From NCBI GenBank assembly GCA_004195335.1, contig SDWK01000150.1:1-13527 (forward strand): a stretch of 13,527 nt of DNA, given 5' to 3'. This document shows, one piece after another, positions 7,216 to 13,527 of the stretch. Below the pieces are notes generated by a model. The model searched no databases. It saw only the letters and a list, made by a program, of their open reading frames with translations, and was not told where the DNA came from. Every line of letters begins with the position of its first letter. The first letter of the stretch is position 1. The DNA comes from Shewanella sp. Its GTDB lineage: Bacteria > Pseudomonadota > Gammaproteobacteria > Enterobacterales > Shewanellaceae. A program made the translations under genes and the position numbers.

Positions 7216-8274
7216 ATGTCCAAAAGTAAATTATTCATTGCGGTACCACTGATATTTGCAGCCTTAGCTGGTGGTGCTTATTACTGGTGGACGCAAGTTC
7301 GTTTCTTCGAATCGACGGATAACGCCTATGTTGAAGCGGATATTTCGCATATCAGTGTCAAGGTTCCTGGTTATGTGGTGATGACTGATATCACTGATAA
7401 CCAGCATGTCGAAGCTGGCCAGTTGTTGGCGCAGTTAGAAGACAATCAATATGAAGCTAAGTTAGCTCAGAGCCAAGCTGAGCTCGATAGCTCTCAGGCT
7501 GAGTTGCAAACCCTTTCCGCCAAAGTCGATCTGCAACACGCGCTGATCGCTCAAGCTCAGGCGGGGGTGGCTGCGGCAGAGTCGGATCGATTACGAGCGG
7601 AGCAACAGCTGAGCCGTTCCAAGAAGTTAAAGGTGAAGAATTACAGCTCTCAAGATGACGTGGATCAGATGCAAGCGAGTTTCGAGTCTTCTGACGCTCA
7701 TCTTGATGAGGCTAATGCGGCCTTGGTGGCCAAGCAGAGAGAGCTCGCAGTATTCAATGCGCAATTATTGCAAGCCGATGCGAATGTCGTGAAGGCGAAG
7801 GCAGGGTTAGATCTTGCTGAAATTCAGTTAGCAGATACCCAAGTGAGAGCGCCATTTTCAGGCGTGATCGGCAAACGTGGGGCCATGAAAGGGCAATACG
7901 TTCAGCCAGGACAAGCACTTTACAGTTTGGTACCGGATGGGGCTGTGTGGATCACGGCCAACTTCAAGGAGACCCAGATCCAGCATATGCAGCCCGGCCA
8001 GTCGGTTCAGGTCAATCTCGATGCGTTTCCCGACAAAACCTTTACAGGTGTTATCGATAGCCTTTCGCCGGCATCCGGTGCCAAATTTAGTCTGTTACCC
8101 GCCGAAAATGCGACCGGGAACTTTACCAAAATAGTTCAGCGCATTCCGGTGAGGATCCGTCTGGAACTCGGTGAGGAGCGGGAGAGACTCGTTCCTGGTT
8201 TGAGTGCCGTTGTTAAGGTCGATACCGCAACATTGCCTTTGGATAATGCACTTGCTGCCAATACTGGTCATTAA
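7216..8274 (+). CDS. EmrA/HlyD-family membrane-fusion protein of a multidrug efflux pump
   Basis: This 352-residue periplasmic adaptor would link an inner-membrane transporter to an outer-membrane channel. It has one N-terminal membrane anchor (about 6-25), then the conserved ESTDNAYVEADISHISVKV region. A split lipoyl domain (about 45-80 and 208-239, the latter with APFSGVIGKRGAMKGQYVQPGQ) flanks a Gln/Ala/Glu-rich coiled-coil hairpin (about 80-205). A C-terminal beta-barrel region (about 240-330) follows. It is slightly shorter than E. coli EmrA (390). The ATG has a strong AAGGAG at 7204-7209; an out-of-frame ATG at 7212 is not used. It is the first gene of an operon with the MFS transporter, 3 nt apart, probably controlled by the divergent LysR regulator. 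Confidence 0.94.
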   Translation: MSKSKLFIAVPLIFAALAGGAYYWWTQVRFFESTDNAYVEADISHISVKVPGYVVMTDITDNQHVEAGQLLAQLEDNQYEAKLAQSQAELDSSQAELQTLSAKVDLQHALIAQAQAGVAAAESDRLRAEQQLSRSKKLKVKNYSSQDDVDQMQASFESSDAHLDEANAALVAKQRELAVFNAQLLQADANVVKAKAGLDLAEIQLADTQVRAPFSGVIGKRGAMKGQYVQPGQALYSLVPDGAVWITANFKETQIQHMQPGQSVQVNLDAFPDKTFTGVIDSLSPASGAKFSLLPAENATGNFTKIVQRIPVRIRLELGEERERLVPGLSAVVKVDTATLPLDNALAANTGH

Positions 8275-8277
8275 GAG

Positions 8278-9870
8278 ATGAGCGCTATCGTCGATGCACA
8301 AGTGAGTAGAGATACCCTGATCACTGGTGAAGTAAAGCCACAGGGTTATGAGCGTGGTAGCCGTCGAGCATGGATAGCGGTATTTGGAGGACTGATCGGT
8401 GCATTTATGGCGATTCTGGATATTCAGATCACCAATGCATCGATGAAAGAGATCCAAGGTAGTCTGGGGGCAACTCTCGAGGAGGGGTCATGGATTGCGA
8501 CGGCTTATCTGGTCGCAGAGATGATAGCCATTCCTCTGTCCGGTTGGCTGAGTCAGGGCTTGTCGGTGCGCCGTTACCTGCTCTGGACGACGGCGGTCTT
8601 TATCTTCGCTTCCTTATTATGCTCAATCTCATGGAATTTGGAGTCGATGATCGCGTTTCGCGCGATGCAGGGGTTCTTCGGTGGTGCGCTTATTCCCTTG
8701 GCATTTCGTTTAATACTCGATTTTCTTCCTGATGAAAAACGTGCAGTGGGGATGGCCCTATTTGGGATCACCGCAACTTTTGCTCCCTCGATAGGCCCCA
8801 CGTTAGGAGGCTGGTTAACGGAGCAGTTTAGTTGGCATTACTTGTTTTACATCAACGTGCCTCCTGGGCTAATTGTGATGGCGATGCTGGCCTATGGTTT
8901 AGAGAGAAAGGGCGTTATTTGGGTAAAGTTAAAGAATGTGGACCTGTCTGGCATCATCACTATGGCCATAGGAATGGGCTGCTTAGAGGTGGTGTTAGAA
9001 GAGGGCAACCGTAAAGATTGGTTTGGCTCTGAACTCATTCAATATCTATCGATTATAGCTATGATAAACATAGGTCTGTTTATCTATATTCAGCTCAAAA
9101 AGAGTGACCCCCTAGTCAATCTAAGGTTGCTGGGCCAGAGAGATTTTGCTTTGTCGACGGTGGCCTATTTTCTATTGGGGATGGCTCTGTTTGGTGCTAT
9201 CTATATGATCCCCCTCTATCTGTCACAGATCCATGATTATAGCCCGCTGGAAATTGGTGAGGTGATTATGTGGATGGGGTTCCCACAGCTACTGGTTCTG
9301 CCGCTTGTGCCTAAATTGATGGAACGTTTCGATGGCCGTTATTTGGCGGCATTTGGTTTCTTGATGTTTTCGCTAAGCTATTACATGAACAGTCATATGA
9401 CAGCCGATTATGCCGGCGATCAGATGATTGCATCACAAATTGTTCGTGCTCTGGGACAGCCTTTTATCTTAGTACCTATCAGCATTATTGCGACCATGCA
9501 TATCAAGCCTCATGAAAATGCATCGGCATCGACGGTGCTCAATGTGATGCGTAATTTAGGGGGTGCATTCGGTATCGCCTTAGTGTCCACCTTGACCGAT
9601 AATCTTTCCAGAGAACATCTGGCTCATATTAAAGAGACCCTGCCGGCCGTGAGTCCGATAGCCAATGATTATCTGATGCAGACGGCTAATGTTTTCATTC
9701 AGGCGGGGTCCGATCCTGTTACCGCTGCGGCGCAAGCCAATGCGCTGTTGGGGCAGACTATGACGCAGCAAGCCTATATCAGTGCCTATAACGATGTCTT
9801 TTTTATCATATCAGTGCTATTGCTTATTGCCGTTGTGGCAGTGCTTTTGATAAGGAAACGCAGTGATTAA
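8278..9870 (+). CDS. EmrB/QacA-type DHA2 (14-TMS) MFS drug transporter
   Basis: This 530-residue integral membrane protein is expected to be a proton-driven drug exporter with 14 helices. After about 30 cytoplasmic residues, helix 1 carries the motif-D1-like LDIQITNAS (47-55) with the membrane Asp48. The loop after helix 2 carries a degenerate motif A, GWLSQGLSVRRY (89-100). Motif C, the antiporter signature, is GPTLGGWL (173-180). Further EmrB-like features are the VDLSGI...LEEGNRKDWFGS segment and the QPFILVPISIIA region. The ATG is 3 nt after the adaptor stop codon, implying translational coupling; its ribosome binding site would overlap the adaptor's end (TAAGAG). Together with the adaptor it forms an EmrAB-like pump needing a TolC-type channel encoded elsewhere. 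Substrates are unknown. Confidence 0.95.
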   Translation: MSAIVDAQVSRDTLITGEVKPQGYERGSRRAWIAVFGGLIGAFMAILDIQITNASMKEIQGSLGATLEEGSWIATAYLVAEMIAIPLSGWLSQGLSVRRYLLWTTAVFIFASLLCSISWNLESMIAFRAMQGFFGGALIPLAFRLILDFLPDEKRAVGMALFGITATFAPSIGPTLGGWLTEQFSWHYLFYINVPPGLIVMAMLAYGLERKGVIWVKLKNVDLSGIITMAIGMGCLEVVLEEGNRKDWFGSELIQYLSIIAMINIGLFIYIQLKKSDPLVNLRLLGQRDFALSTVAYFLLGMALFGAIYMIPLYLSQIHDYSPLEIGEVIMWMGFPQLLVLPLVPKLMERFDGRYLAAFGFLMFSLSYYMNSHMTADYAGDQMIASQIVRALGQPFILVPISIIATMHIKPHENASASTVLNVMRNLGGAFGIALVSTLTDNLSREHLAHIKETLPAVSPIANDYLMQTANVFIQAGSDPVTAAAQANALLGQTMTQQAYISAYNDVFFIISVLLLIAVVAVLLIRKRSD

Positions 9871-9985
9871 GGGACTGCCATATCGCCAGTTATCTGACGA
9901 GCTCCGGCGTTAGAAATCCCCCTTTTGGCATCACGGTGTTACACTGATTTTCTATACTGTTTATTAGTCTAATCGGGGAGAGGGT

Positions 9986-10435
9986 ATGCGGTGGAGCGTG
10001 CTGACATTTAATGAGCTTTCGGTAGATGAGTTGTATGAGTCATTAAAGCTTAGGGTCGATATTTTTGTGGTTGAGCAAAACTGTCCTTATCCGGAATTAG
10101 ATGAAAAGGATCGCCATAGTGAAACCCGTCATCTTCTTGGGCGAAATGATGCGGGAGAGATTGTGGCTTATGCTCGATTACTTGCACCTGGAGTCAGTTA
10201 TGCAGATGCCAGTATAGGACGTGTCGTTGTTGCCGAGCGGGCCAGAGGCGGTGGGGTGGCGTATTCATTGATGACAGAGGCCATCAGGCAGTCAAAGAGA
10301 CACTGGCCCGAACATAATATTCAATTAGGCGGACAGGAATACCTCAAGGCATTCTATCAAAAGCTGGGTTTTGAGCCTGTTTCTGAAGTTTACTTGGAAG
10401 ATGGGATCCCACATCTGGATATGTTACGTTCTTGA
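9986..10435 (+). CDS. elaA: ElaA-family GNAT N-acetyltransferase
   Basis: This 149-residue single-domain acetyltransferase closely follows E. coli ElaA in length and signatures: LKLRVDIFVVEQNCPYPELD (21-40), RHLLG, VAYARLL, the acetyl-CoA-binding segment GRVVVAERARGGGVAYSLM (78-96), and a C-terminal FYQKLGF...VYLEDGIPHLDM. The acceptor substrate of ElaA is not established, to my knowledge. The ATG has a purine-rich ribosome binding site (GGGGAGAGGG, 9975-9984). It lies 115 bp after the transporter gene; a -10-like TATACT at 9953-9958 suggests its own promoter, but I find no matching -35. A terminator hairpin follows at 10451-10476. Confidence 0.93.
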   Translation: MRWSVLTFNELSVDELYESLKLRVDIFVVEQNCPYPELDEKDRHSETRHLLGRNDAGEIVAYARLLAPGVSYADASIGRVVVAERARGGGVAYSLMTEAIRQSKRHWPEHNIQLGGQEYLKAFYQKLGFEPVSEVYLEDGIPHLDMLRS

Positions 10436-10450
10436 GTTGCCAGAATAAAT

Positions 10451-10476
10451 AAAGGAGCACTTTTCAGCGCTCCTTT
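10451..10476. terminator. Bidirectional hairpin terminator between elaA and the 81-residue gene
   Basis: AAAGGAGC (10451-10458) and GCTCCTTT (10469-10476) form a perfect 8-bp stem with a 10-nt loop. The stem ends supply only a short T run on either strand. It lies between two convergent genes (stop codons at 10435 and 10507), which fits use in both directions. Confidence 0.7.
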
Positions 10477-10506
10477 CTGAGTAATAATCTAACAATTTAG
10501 TTGAGA

Positions 10507-10752
10507 TTAGTCCCTTAGTTGGATATCTGTCTTGTAATCCACTTCACCATGAGAACTGATCGTTGCCAGTTGATTCTGTTGAGAGATCACAGCCAAAGGT
10601 CCAGAATGCATATGGCGAACAAACAACAGCCGATAGCCAAATCGGTGCAGGTTATAGAGGGCAATTTTTTGCTCTGCAGTCATAGAGTCCCAATGAAGGT
10701 CATGATGCAGATCTGTCTCTCTTCTGTCTTTCAGTTGTTGTGCTATTTGCAT
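10507..10752 (-). CDS. Conserved-looking 81-residue protein of unknown function
   Basis: I do not recognise a named family. The protein is soluble-looking, with no signal peptide or membrane helix and no cysteine. Its N-terminal part is rich in charged residues and His (RRETDLHHDLHWDSM, 10-24), followed by a likely helix TAEQKIALYNLHRFGYRLLFVRH (25-47). A second half of probable beta-strands follows (GPLAVISQQNQLATISSHGEVDY). The order helix then short strands suggests a small folded domain. The start ATG has only a weak ribosome binding site (AAAGA). It is preferred over the overlapping plus-strand frame at 10519-10806 because that frame crosses the divergent promoter spacer and reads as low-complexity, Cys/Leu-rich sequence. 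It shares a terminator with elaA and its promoter spacer with the radical SAM gene. Confidence 0.66.
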   Translation of the reverse strand: MQIAQQLKDRRETDLHHDLHWDSMTAEQKIALYNLHRFGYRLLFVRHMHSGPLAVISQQNQLATISSHGEVDYKTDIQLRD

Positions 10753-10819
10753 AATTATTATCTTTACGTATGCAGGCCGATGCGCCTGTTTTCTTCATTA
10801 CCCTGATGGGAAATGTGAG

Positions 10820-10863
10820 TTTGCTAAAGTTATGCAAGCTCAGAATGAGTGTACTTTAGCAAA
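10820..10863. repeat. Perfect 11-bp inverted repeat in a divergent promoter region
   Basis: TTTGCTAAAGT (10820-10830) and ACTTTAGCAAA (10853-10863) are exact reverse complements around a 22-nt spacer. A nested inverted repeat, CTCA-GAA-TGAG (10839-10849), sits inside the spacer. Arm centres are 33 bp apart, about three helical turns. The following sequence is an A run, not a T run, so it is not a plus-strand terminator. Confidence 0.6.
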
Positions 10864-10879
10864 AAAAACTGAATAAAAA

Positions 10880-10893
10880 TTGAACTGGATCAA
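10880..10893. promoter_or_regulatory. Predicted FNR/EtrA-type binding site
   Basis: TTGAACTGGATCAA matches the FNR consensus TTGAT-N4-ATCAA at 9 of 10 positions. It lies about 90 nt upstream of the radical SAM start and 128 nt upstream of the divergent 81-residue gene. In Shewanella the FNR homologue is EtrA; Crp can bind related sequences. A class II position would put the start of transcription near 10928, but I see only a poor -10 there. Confidence 0.5.
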
Positions 10894-10981
10894 AACCTAT
10901 CCATTTATGAGTAGTAGATGTAAAAACATGGGATCTCGTTCACACTTCATCGTTCTTTTCTTTATTAGTGAGTGTTAACTT

Positions 10982-11863
10982 TTGAATTATATTGAACCAT
11001 TATTTCGCCCTCCATCGGAATGGAAATCACTTATTTTGCAGGTGACAAACGGTTGTAGCTGGAATCGTTGTACCTTTTGTGACATGTATACAGCACCGCA
11101 GAAGCGCTTTAGGGCGCAGAAGCTGGATAAGATTGCTGCGGACATTATTAGTGTTGCGAACAGTGGTCGCTCGGTTCATCGAGTGTTTCTTGCCGATGGA
11201 GATGCGATGAGCCTGCCCTTTGATAGACTAGAGGCTATCTGTTTGTTGATCCGTGAGCACCTGCCCGACGTCACTCGGATCGGTAGTTACTGTCTGCCAA
11301 GAAACCTTAGCAATAAGACCACCGAAGAGTTGTCTCGGTTGAAGGCGTTGGGTTTATCCTTGCTCTATATCGGTTGCGAAAGTGGTGATGATGAAGTGTT
11401 GCGCCGTATTGAAAAAGGCGAAAGTTTTGAATCGTCGCTCGATGCACTGAAAAAGATAAAAGCGGCAGGCATTAAATCTTCGGTGATGATCTTAAATGGA
11501 CTCGGCGGCACCGAGTTATCACAGCAACATGCCATCAACTCAGCTAAGTTAATGAATGCCGCTCAGCCGGAGTACCTCTCTACCTTAGTGGTTACGCTTC
11601 CTTTAGGGGCGGCGCGTATGGATGCGAGCTTTGATGGGCATTTTCAGCTACCCGATCAACAGGGGTTATTCGCCGAAATGCACACCTTATTGAAGCACCT
11701 TGAACTGGATAAAACGATTTTTCGCTCGGACCACGCTTCAAATTATCTCGTGCTGAAAGGGACCTTAGGTAAAGACAAGGACAGACTGGTTGCCGAAGTG
11801 GAGCAGGCCATGACTAAGCCGCAACTGAGCAGTTTAAGGCAGGAGTGGCAGCGGGGACTTTAG
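10982..11863 (+). CDS. Radical SAM superfamily protein with CX4CX2C cluster motif, TTG start
   Basis: This 293-residue protein has the radical SAM iron-sulfur motif GCSWNRCTFCDMY with Cys25, Cys30 and Cys33. The spacing is CX4CX2C, not the usual CX3CX2C. Downstream are a SAM-binding-type segment VFLADGDAM (68-76), a barrel segment GCESGDDEVLRRIEKG (131-146) and IKSSVMILNGLGG. No second cysteine cluster is present. I recall related proteins of unassigned reaction with the same N-terminus (RPPSE..SLILQVT.GCS.N.C.FC), so the function is unknown. The start must be TTG at 10982: a stop codon at 10976-10978 is in frame just upstream, and the next in-frame ATG (Met35) falls after the cluster motif. 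The ribosome binding site is weak. A hairpin follows the gene. Confidence 0.88.
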   Translation: MNYIEPLFRPPSEWKSLILQVTNGCSWNRCTFCDMYTAPQKRFRAQKLDKIAADIISVANSGRSVHRVFLADGDAMSLPFDRLEAICLLIREHLPDVTRIGSYCLPRNLSNKTTEELSRLKALGLSLLYIGCESGDDEVLRRIEKGESFESSLDALKKIKAAGIKSSVMILNGLGGTELSQQHAINSAKLMNAAQPEYLSTLVVTLPLGAARMDASFDGHFQLPDQQGLFAEMHTLLKHLELDKTIFRSDHASNYLVLKGTLGKDKDRLVAEVEQAMTKPQLSSLRQEWQRGL

Positions 11864-11875
11864 CCATCATTGTTA

Positions 11876-11902
11876 AATCTTGCCCTGTCTTAGGGCAAGA
11901 TT
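11876..11902. terminator. Hairpin between convergent radical SAM and mscS-like genes
   Basis: AATCTTGCCCT (11876-11886) and AGGGCAAGATT (11892-11902) form a perfect 11-bp stem with a 5-nt loop. There is no clear T run on either strand, so it could be a weak intrinsic terminator or an mRNA 3'-end stabiliser. Its place between convergent stop codons (11863 and 11926) supports such a role. Confidence 0.65.
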
Positions 11903-11925
11903 GAGGTTCCAGTAAAACTACAGAA

Positions 11926-12759
11926 TTACCTCTCTATATGCACTTCTCTTACCGGGCATGGGATCTCGATACCTGCCGCGTGTAGCGCCTTATAAAGGGT
12001 TAAGTTGGTTCGGTATTTATCTTGGTAATAGCTTTCGGTGGGAACCCAATACCGAATACCTATTTCAATGCCAATGCTGTTAAAACCGTTAATACCGATG
12101 TGAGCAGGTTTGTCTTGGTTAACTTGAGGGCTATCGGCCAGTATTTTAGTGGCGAGTTCGATAACGTCTTCGGGATCCGACTGATAGTTTATGTTGAATT
12201 TTGTCTCTACCAATTTGTTTGCAAACGAGTTATGTAATATCTCTCCGACAATATGTTTATTAGGGATGCTTATCTGCTCTCCCTCCTCGTTAGTGAGTAT
12301 CGTCAAACCCAAGTGGATATCCTGCACGACACCTGTTACCTCTTTGACTGTGATGGTATTGCCGATAATAAAGGGACGAGTCACTATGATGGTAATGCCT
12401 GCTGCGTAGTTAGACAGCATGCCTTGAAGAGCCAATCCTGCACCTAATGACGCCGCACCTATGGCTGCAACCATAGGCGTGACACTGATACCCAGTTTCC
12501 CCAGTGAGATAATGGCGACCATGATGACGATGAGTATCCGGACCAGGTTGCTGACAAAATTGCTAAGGGTGATGTCGATGCTGTGTTTTTCGAATTGTCT
12601 GGTTATGAGTTTGGCGACTTTGGAGGCGAGCCATAGTCCAATAAGAAAAATCAGTAGGGCGCCTACGAGACGAAAACTGTACTGAACTAGAAACTCAGTA
12701 ATTAGCGTATAAACGTTTTGTAGTTGCTGAAGCTCTTGTTCTAGTTGATCTTCCTTCAT
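11926..12759 (-). CDS. mscS: Small-conductance mechanosensitive channel (MscS type)
   Basis: This 277-residue protein opens under membrane tension to release solutes during hypo-osmotic shock. It has three helices (about 22-46, 68-90 and 93-128) followed by the cytoplasmic beta and alpha/beta domains forming the vestibule. It lines up without gaps with remembered E. coli MscS (286 residues) through residue 130: the pore constriction residues Leu105 and Leu109, the GLALQG kink at Gly113 and LSN at 115-117 occupy the same numbers, followed by RPF (128-130). The cytoplasmic signature IPNKHIVGEI is present. The C-terminus is slightly shorter than in E. coli. The ATG has an AAAGG ribosome binding site. 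It appears monocistronic, with a plausible promoter at 12810-12838. Confidence 0.94.
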   Translation of the reverse strand: MKEDQLEQELQQLQNVYTLITEFLVQYSFRLVGALLIFLIGLWLASKVAKLITRQFEKHSIDITLSNFVSNLVRILIVIMVAIISLGKLGISVTPMVAAIGAASLGAGLALQGMLSNYAAGITIIVTRPFIIGNTITVKEVTGVVQDIHLGLTILTNEEGEQISIPNKHIVGEILHNSFANKLVETKFNINYQSDPEDVIELATKILADSPQVNQDKPAHIGINGFNSIGIEIGIRYWVPTESYYQDKYRTNLTLYKALHAAGIEIPCPVREVHIER

Positions 12760-12809
12760 GGTCTGGACCTTTAAATAACATCATTTCAATAGTAAATAGC
12801 TTACTTAAT

Positions 12810-12838
12810 TTTAGACATTTTGATACTAAAATTGTCAT
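12810..12838 (-). promoter_or_regulatory. Predicted promoter of the mscS-like gene
   Basis: On the minus strand, ATGACA (12833-12838, 5/6 to the -35 consensus) and TCTAAA (12810-12815, 4/6 to the -10 consensus) are exactly 17 bp apart. Transcription would start near 12803 and give a leader of about 43 nt. Confidence 0.4.
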
Positions 12839-12924
12839 CATTTTGATGGCTTGTTCTTGAGTTCATTTATTGACGTTGATTCTGCGTGAAGAGGATCATG
12901 AATTCCTCATAATCTTAATGTGGT

Positions 12925-12955
12925 TTTAAGCTGAGTAAGATACTGTTTAAGCTGA
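12925..12955 (+). repeat. 10-bp direct repeat with 21-bp period upstream of the secreted-protein gene
   Basis: TTTAAGCTGA occurs at 12925-12934 and again at 12946-12955. The starts are 21 bp apart, two helical turns, so both copies face the same side of DNA. The second copy ends 27 bp before the start codon at 12983. A poor promoter (TTAATG 12915-12920, GATACT 12939-12944, spacer 18) would overlap the repeats. This is a candidate operator for an unknown regulator. Confidence 0.45.
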
Positions 12956-12982
12956 ACTCAACACCTAGCTAGGAATTAAAGC

Positions 12983-13447
12983 ATGCGATCTTTGTTATTC
13001 GTTATCTGTACTCTGTTGACCGGCTTTGCACAGGCATCATTTTACGTTGAAGGTGATCTGGTTTCCCAGATACAGCTTCAAGACCAGTTTGAAAATAAGA
13101 TCCTTGTTTCTGAAAATACTCAAACTTTGCTTTTTAGTCGTAATATGAAAGGTGGAGATATTATTAAAGAGGCACTGGAAGTGCTGACCGCAGAGCAAAA
13201 ACAAGTCTCAGATAAGCGCGTTTATGTGGCAGACATCAGTGGCATGCCTTCCCTGATTGCCAGGTTTGTCGCTATTCCTCAAATGAAAGATCTTCCTTTC
13301 TCTATGGCATTAGACAGAGAGGGGGAAATGACGCGATTATGGCCCTCAGAGAAAGATCAGGCAACCTTGATCAAGTTAGATCGTTTAAAAGTGATGAGTG
13401 TGAGTACCTTCGACTCCAGTGCTGAACTCATTAAAGCATTGAGATAA
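12983..13447 (+). CDS. Small secreted protein, probable thioredoxin-like fold without cysteines
   Basis: This 154-residue protein has a Sec signal peptide (1-18, likely cut after AQA), so it is predicted to be periplasmic. The mature part contains no cysteine. Its pattern, GDLVSQIQLQDQFENKI, then a strand TLLFSRN, a helix after GGDII, RVYVADISG, and LPFSMALDREGEMTRLW, resembles the order of a thioredoxin-like or YtfJ-like fold with a redox-inactive site; this is inferred from the pattern, not shown. It is shorter than E. coli YtfJ (about 184 residues). Similar proteins may carry misleading automatic names. The ATG has an AGGA ribosome binding site 8 nt upstream. It is monocistronic, divergent from the mscS-like gene, and followed by a terminator hairpin. 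Function unknown. Confidence 0.8.
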   Translation: MRSLLFVICTLLTGFAQASFYVEGDLVSQIQLQDQFENKILVSENTQTLLFSRNMKGGDIIKEALEVLTAEQKQVSDKRVYVADISGMPSLIARFVAIPQMKDLPFSMALDREGEMTRLWPSEKDQATLIKLDRLKVMSVSTFDSSAELIKALR

Positions 13448-13464
13448 CTCTGTCACTTCTCAAC

Positions 13465-13483
13465 ATGCTGAATCCAGCATTTT
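13465..13483 (+). terminator. Probable terminator of the secreted-protein gene
   Basis: ATGCTG (13465-13470) and CAGCAT (13475-13480) form a 6-bp stem with an AATC loop, followed by TTT. It lies 18 nt after the stop codon. The stem and T run are both short, so strength is uncertain. Confidence 0.5.
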
Positions 13484-13513
13484 GAGGTCGTTTAGGTATA
13501 AAGATATAAAAAT

Positions 13514-13527
13514 GGGCTTAATAGCCC
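13514..13527. terminator. Hairpin cut by the window edge, possible terminator
   Basis: GGGCT (13514-13518), loop TAAT, and AGCCC (13523-13527) form a 5-bp stem ending exactly at the last base. The A-rich sequence on its left (TAAAAAT) would form a T run on the minus strand, so it may terminate a minus-strand gene located to the right. Confidence 0.4.

Noticed and set aside
9937..9944. TGTTACAC upstream of elaA, identical to one half of the LysR-type dyad at 7122-7129
   Set aside because: A single 8-bp match is expected by chance fairly often in a window this size, and the second half-site and T-N11-A spacing are missing.
10773..10788. CAGGC/GCCTG hairpin followed by TTTT on the plus strand
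   Set aside because: The stem is only 5 bp and no plus-strand gene ends there; it lies in the leader of a minus-strand gene.
10519..10806. A 95-codon plus-strand open frame opposite the 81-residue gene
   Set aside because: Its composition (many Cys, Leu and Tyr) is unlike a normal cytoplasmic protein, it has no good ribosome binding site, and it extends into the promoter spacer. The minus-strand frame has a more natural helix and strand pattern.
12022..12685. Several plus-strand open frames across the mscS-like gene
   Set aside because: They overlap a gene that aligns residue by residue with MscS; they are antisense shadows.
12816..12847. CATTTTGAT repeated at 12816 and 12839
   Set aside because: Low-complexity A/T-rich 9-mer in an A/T-rich spacer, with 23-bp spacing; likely chance, although it overlaps the predicted mscS promoter.
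1..13527. Defence system, prophage, integron, CRISPR or insertion sequence
   Set aside because: No transposase, integrase, nuclease, repeat array or terminal inverted repeats are visible, and all genes look like stable chromosomal genes of one composition.

Overview
The window reads as chromosomal DNA of a gammaproteobacterium, most likely Shewanella. The main reason is a multiheme OmcA/MtrC-type cytochrome at the left edge. Supporting reasons are the gene families present (DUF4382 lipoprotein, YeeN-type YebC, EmrAB-like pump, ElaA, MscS) and their close match to remembered Shewanella/Vibrio relatives. Base composition and codon style look uniform. I see no insertion sequence, phage gene, CRISPR array, tRNA or rRNA, so this looks like ordinary chromosome rather than an island.

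Left part (1-5346): the 3' portion of an outer-surface multiheme cytochrome gene, closed by a strong UUCG-loop terminator. A gap follows, then a lipoprotein S9 (prolyl-oligopeptidase-like) peptidase. This converges on a DUF4382 lipoprotein gene, with two hairpins between them. All three products are predicted to be exported or surface-associated.

Middle part (5347-9870): a YebC/YeeN-family gene and a LysR regulator gene lie on the minus strand. The LysR gene is divergent from a two-gene pump operon, an EmrA-like HlyD adaptor and an EmrB-like 14-helix MFS transporter. The 97-bp divergent spacer carries an 18-bp dyad with LysR-box spacing, so the regulator probably controls the pump and itself. 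No TolC-like channel gene is present here.

Right part (9986-13527): elaA (GNAT acetyltransferase), a minus-strand 81-residue protein of unknown function, a radical SAM gene with a TTG start, an mscS-type channel gene on the minus strand, and a small secreted protein of probable thioredoxin-like fold without cysteines. The spacer between the 81-residue gene and the radical SAM gene is rich in regulatory sequence: a perfect 11-bp inverted repeat and a near-consensus FNR/EtrA-type site.

I did not find a clearly new multi-gene system. The points most worth a second look are four. The cytochrome has only nine CXXCH motifs and appears to lack the heme-5 site. The radical SAM protein has CX4CX2C spacing and an inverted repeat plus FNR-like site upstream. 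The 81-residue protein is unassigned. A 10-bp direct repeat with a 21-bp period lies ahead of the last gene.
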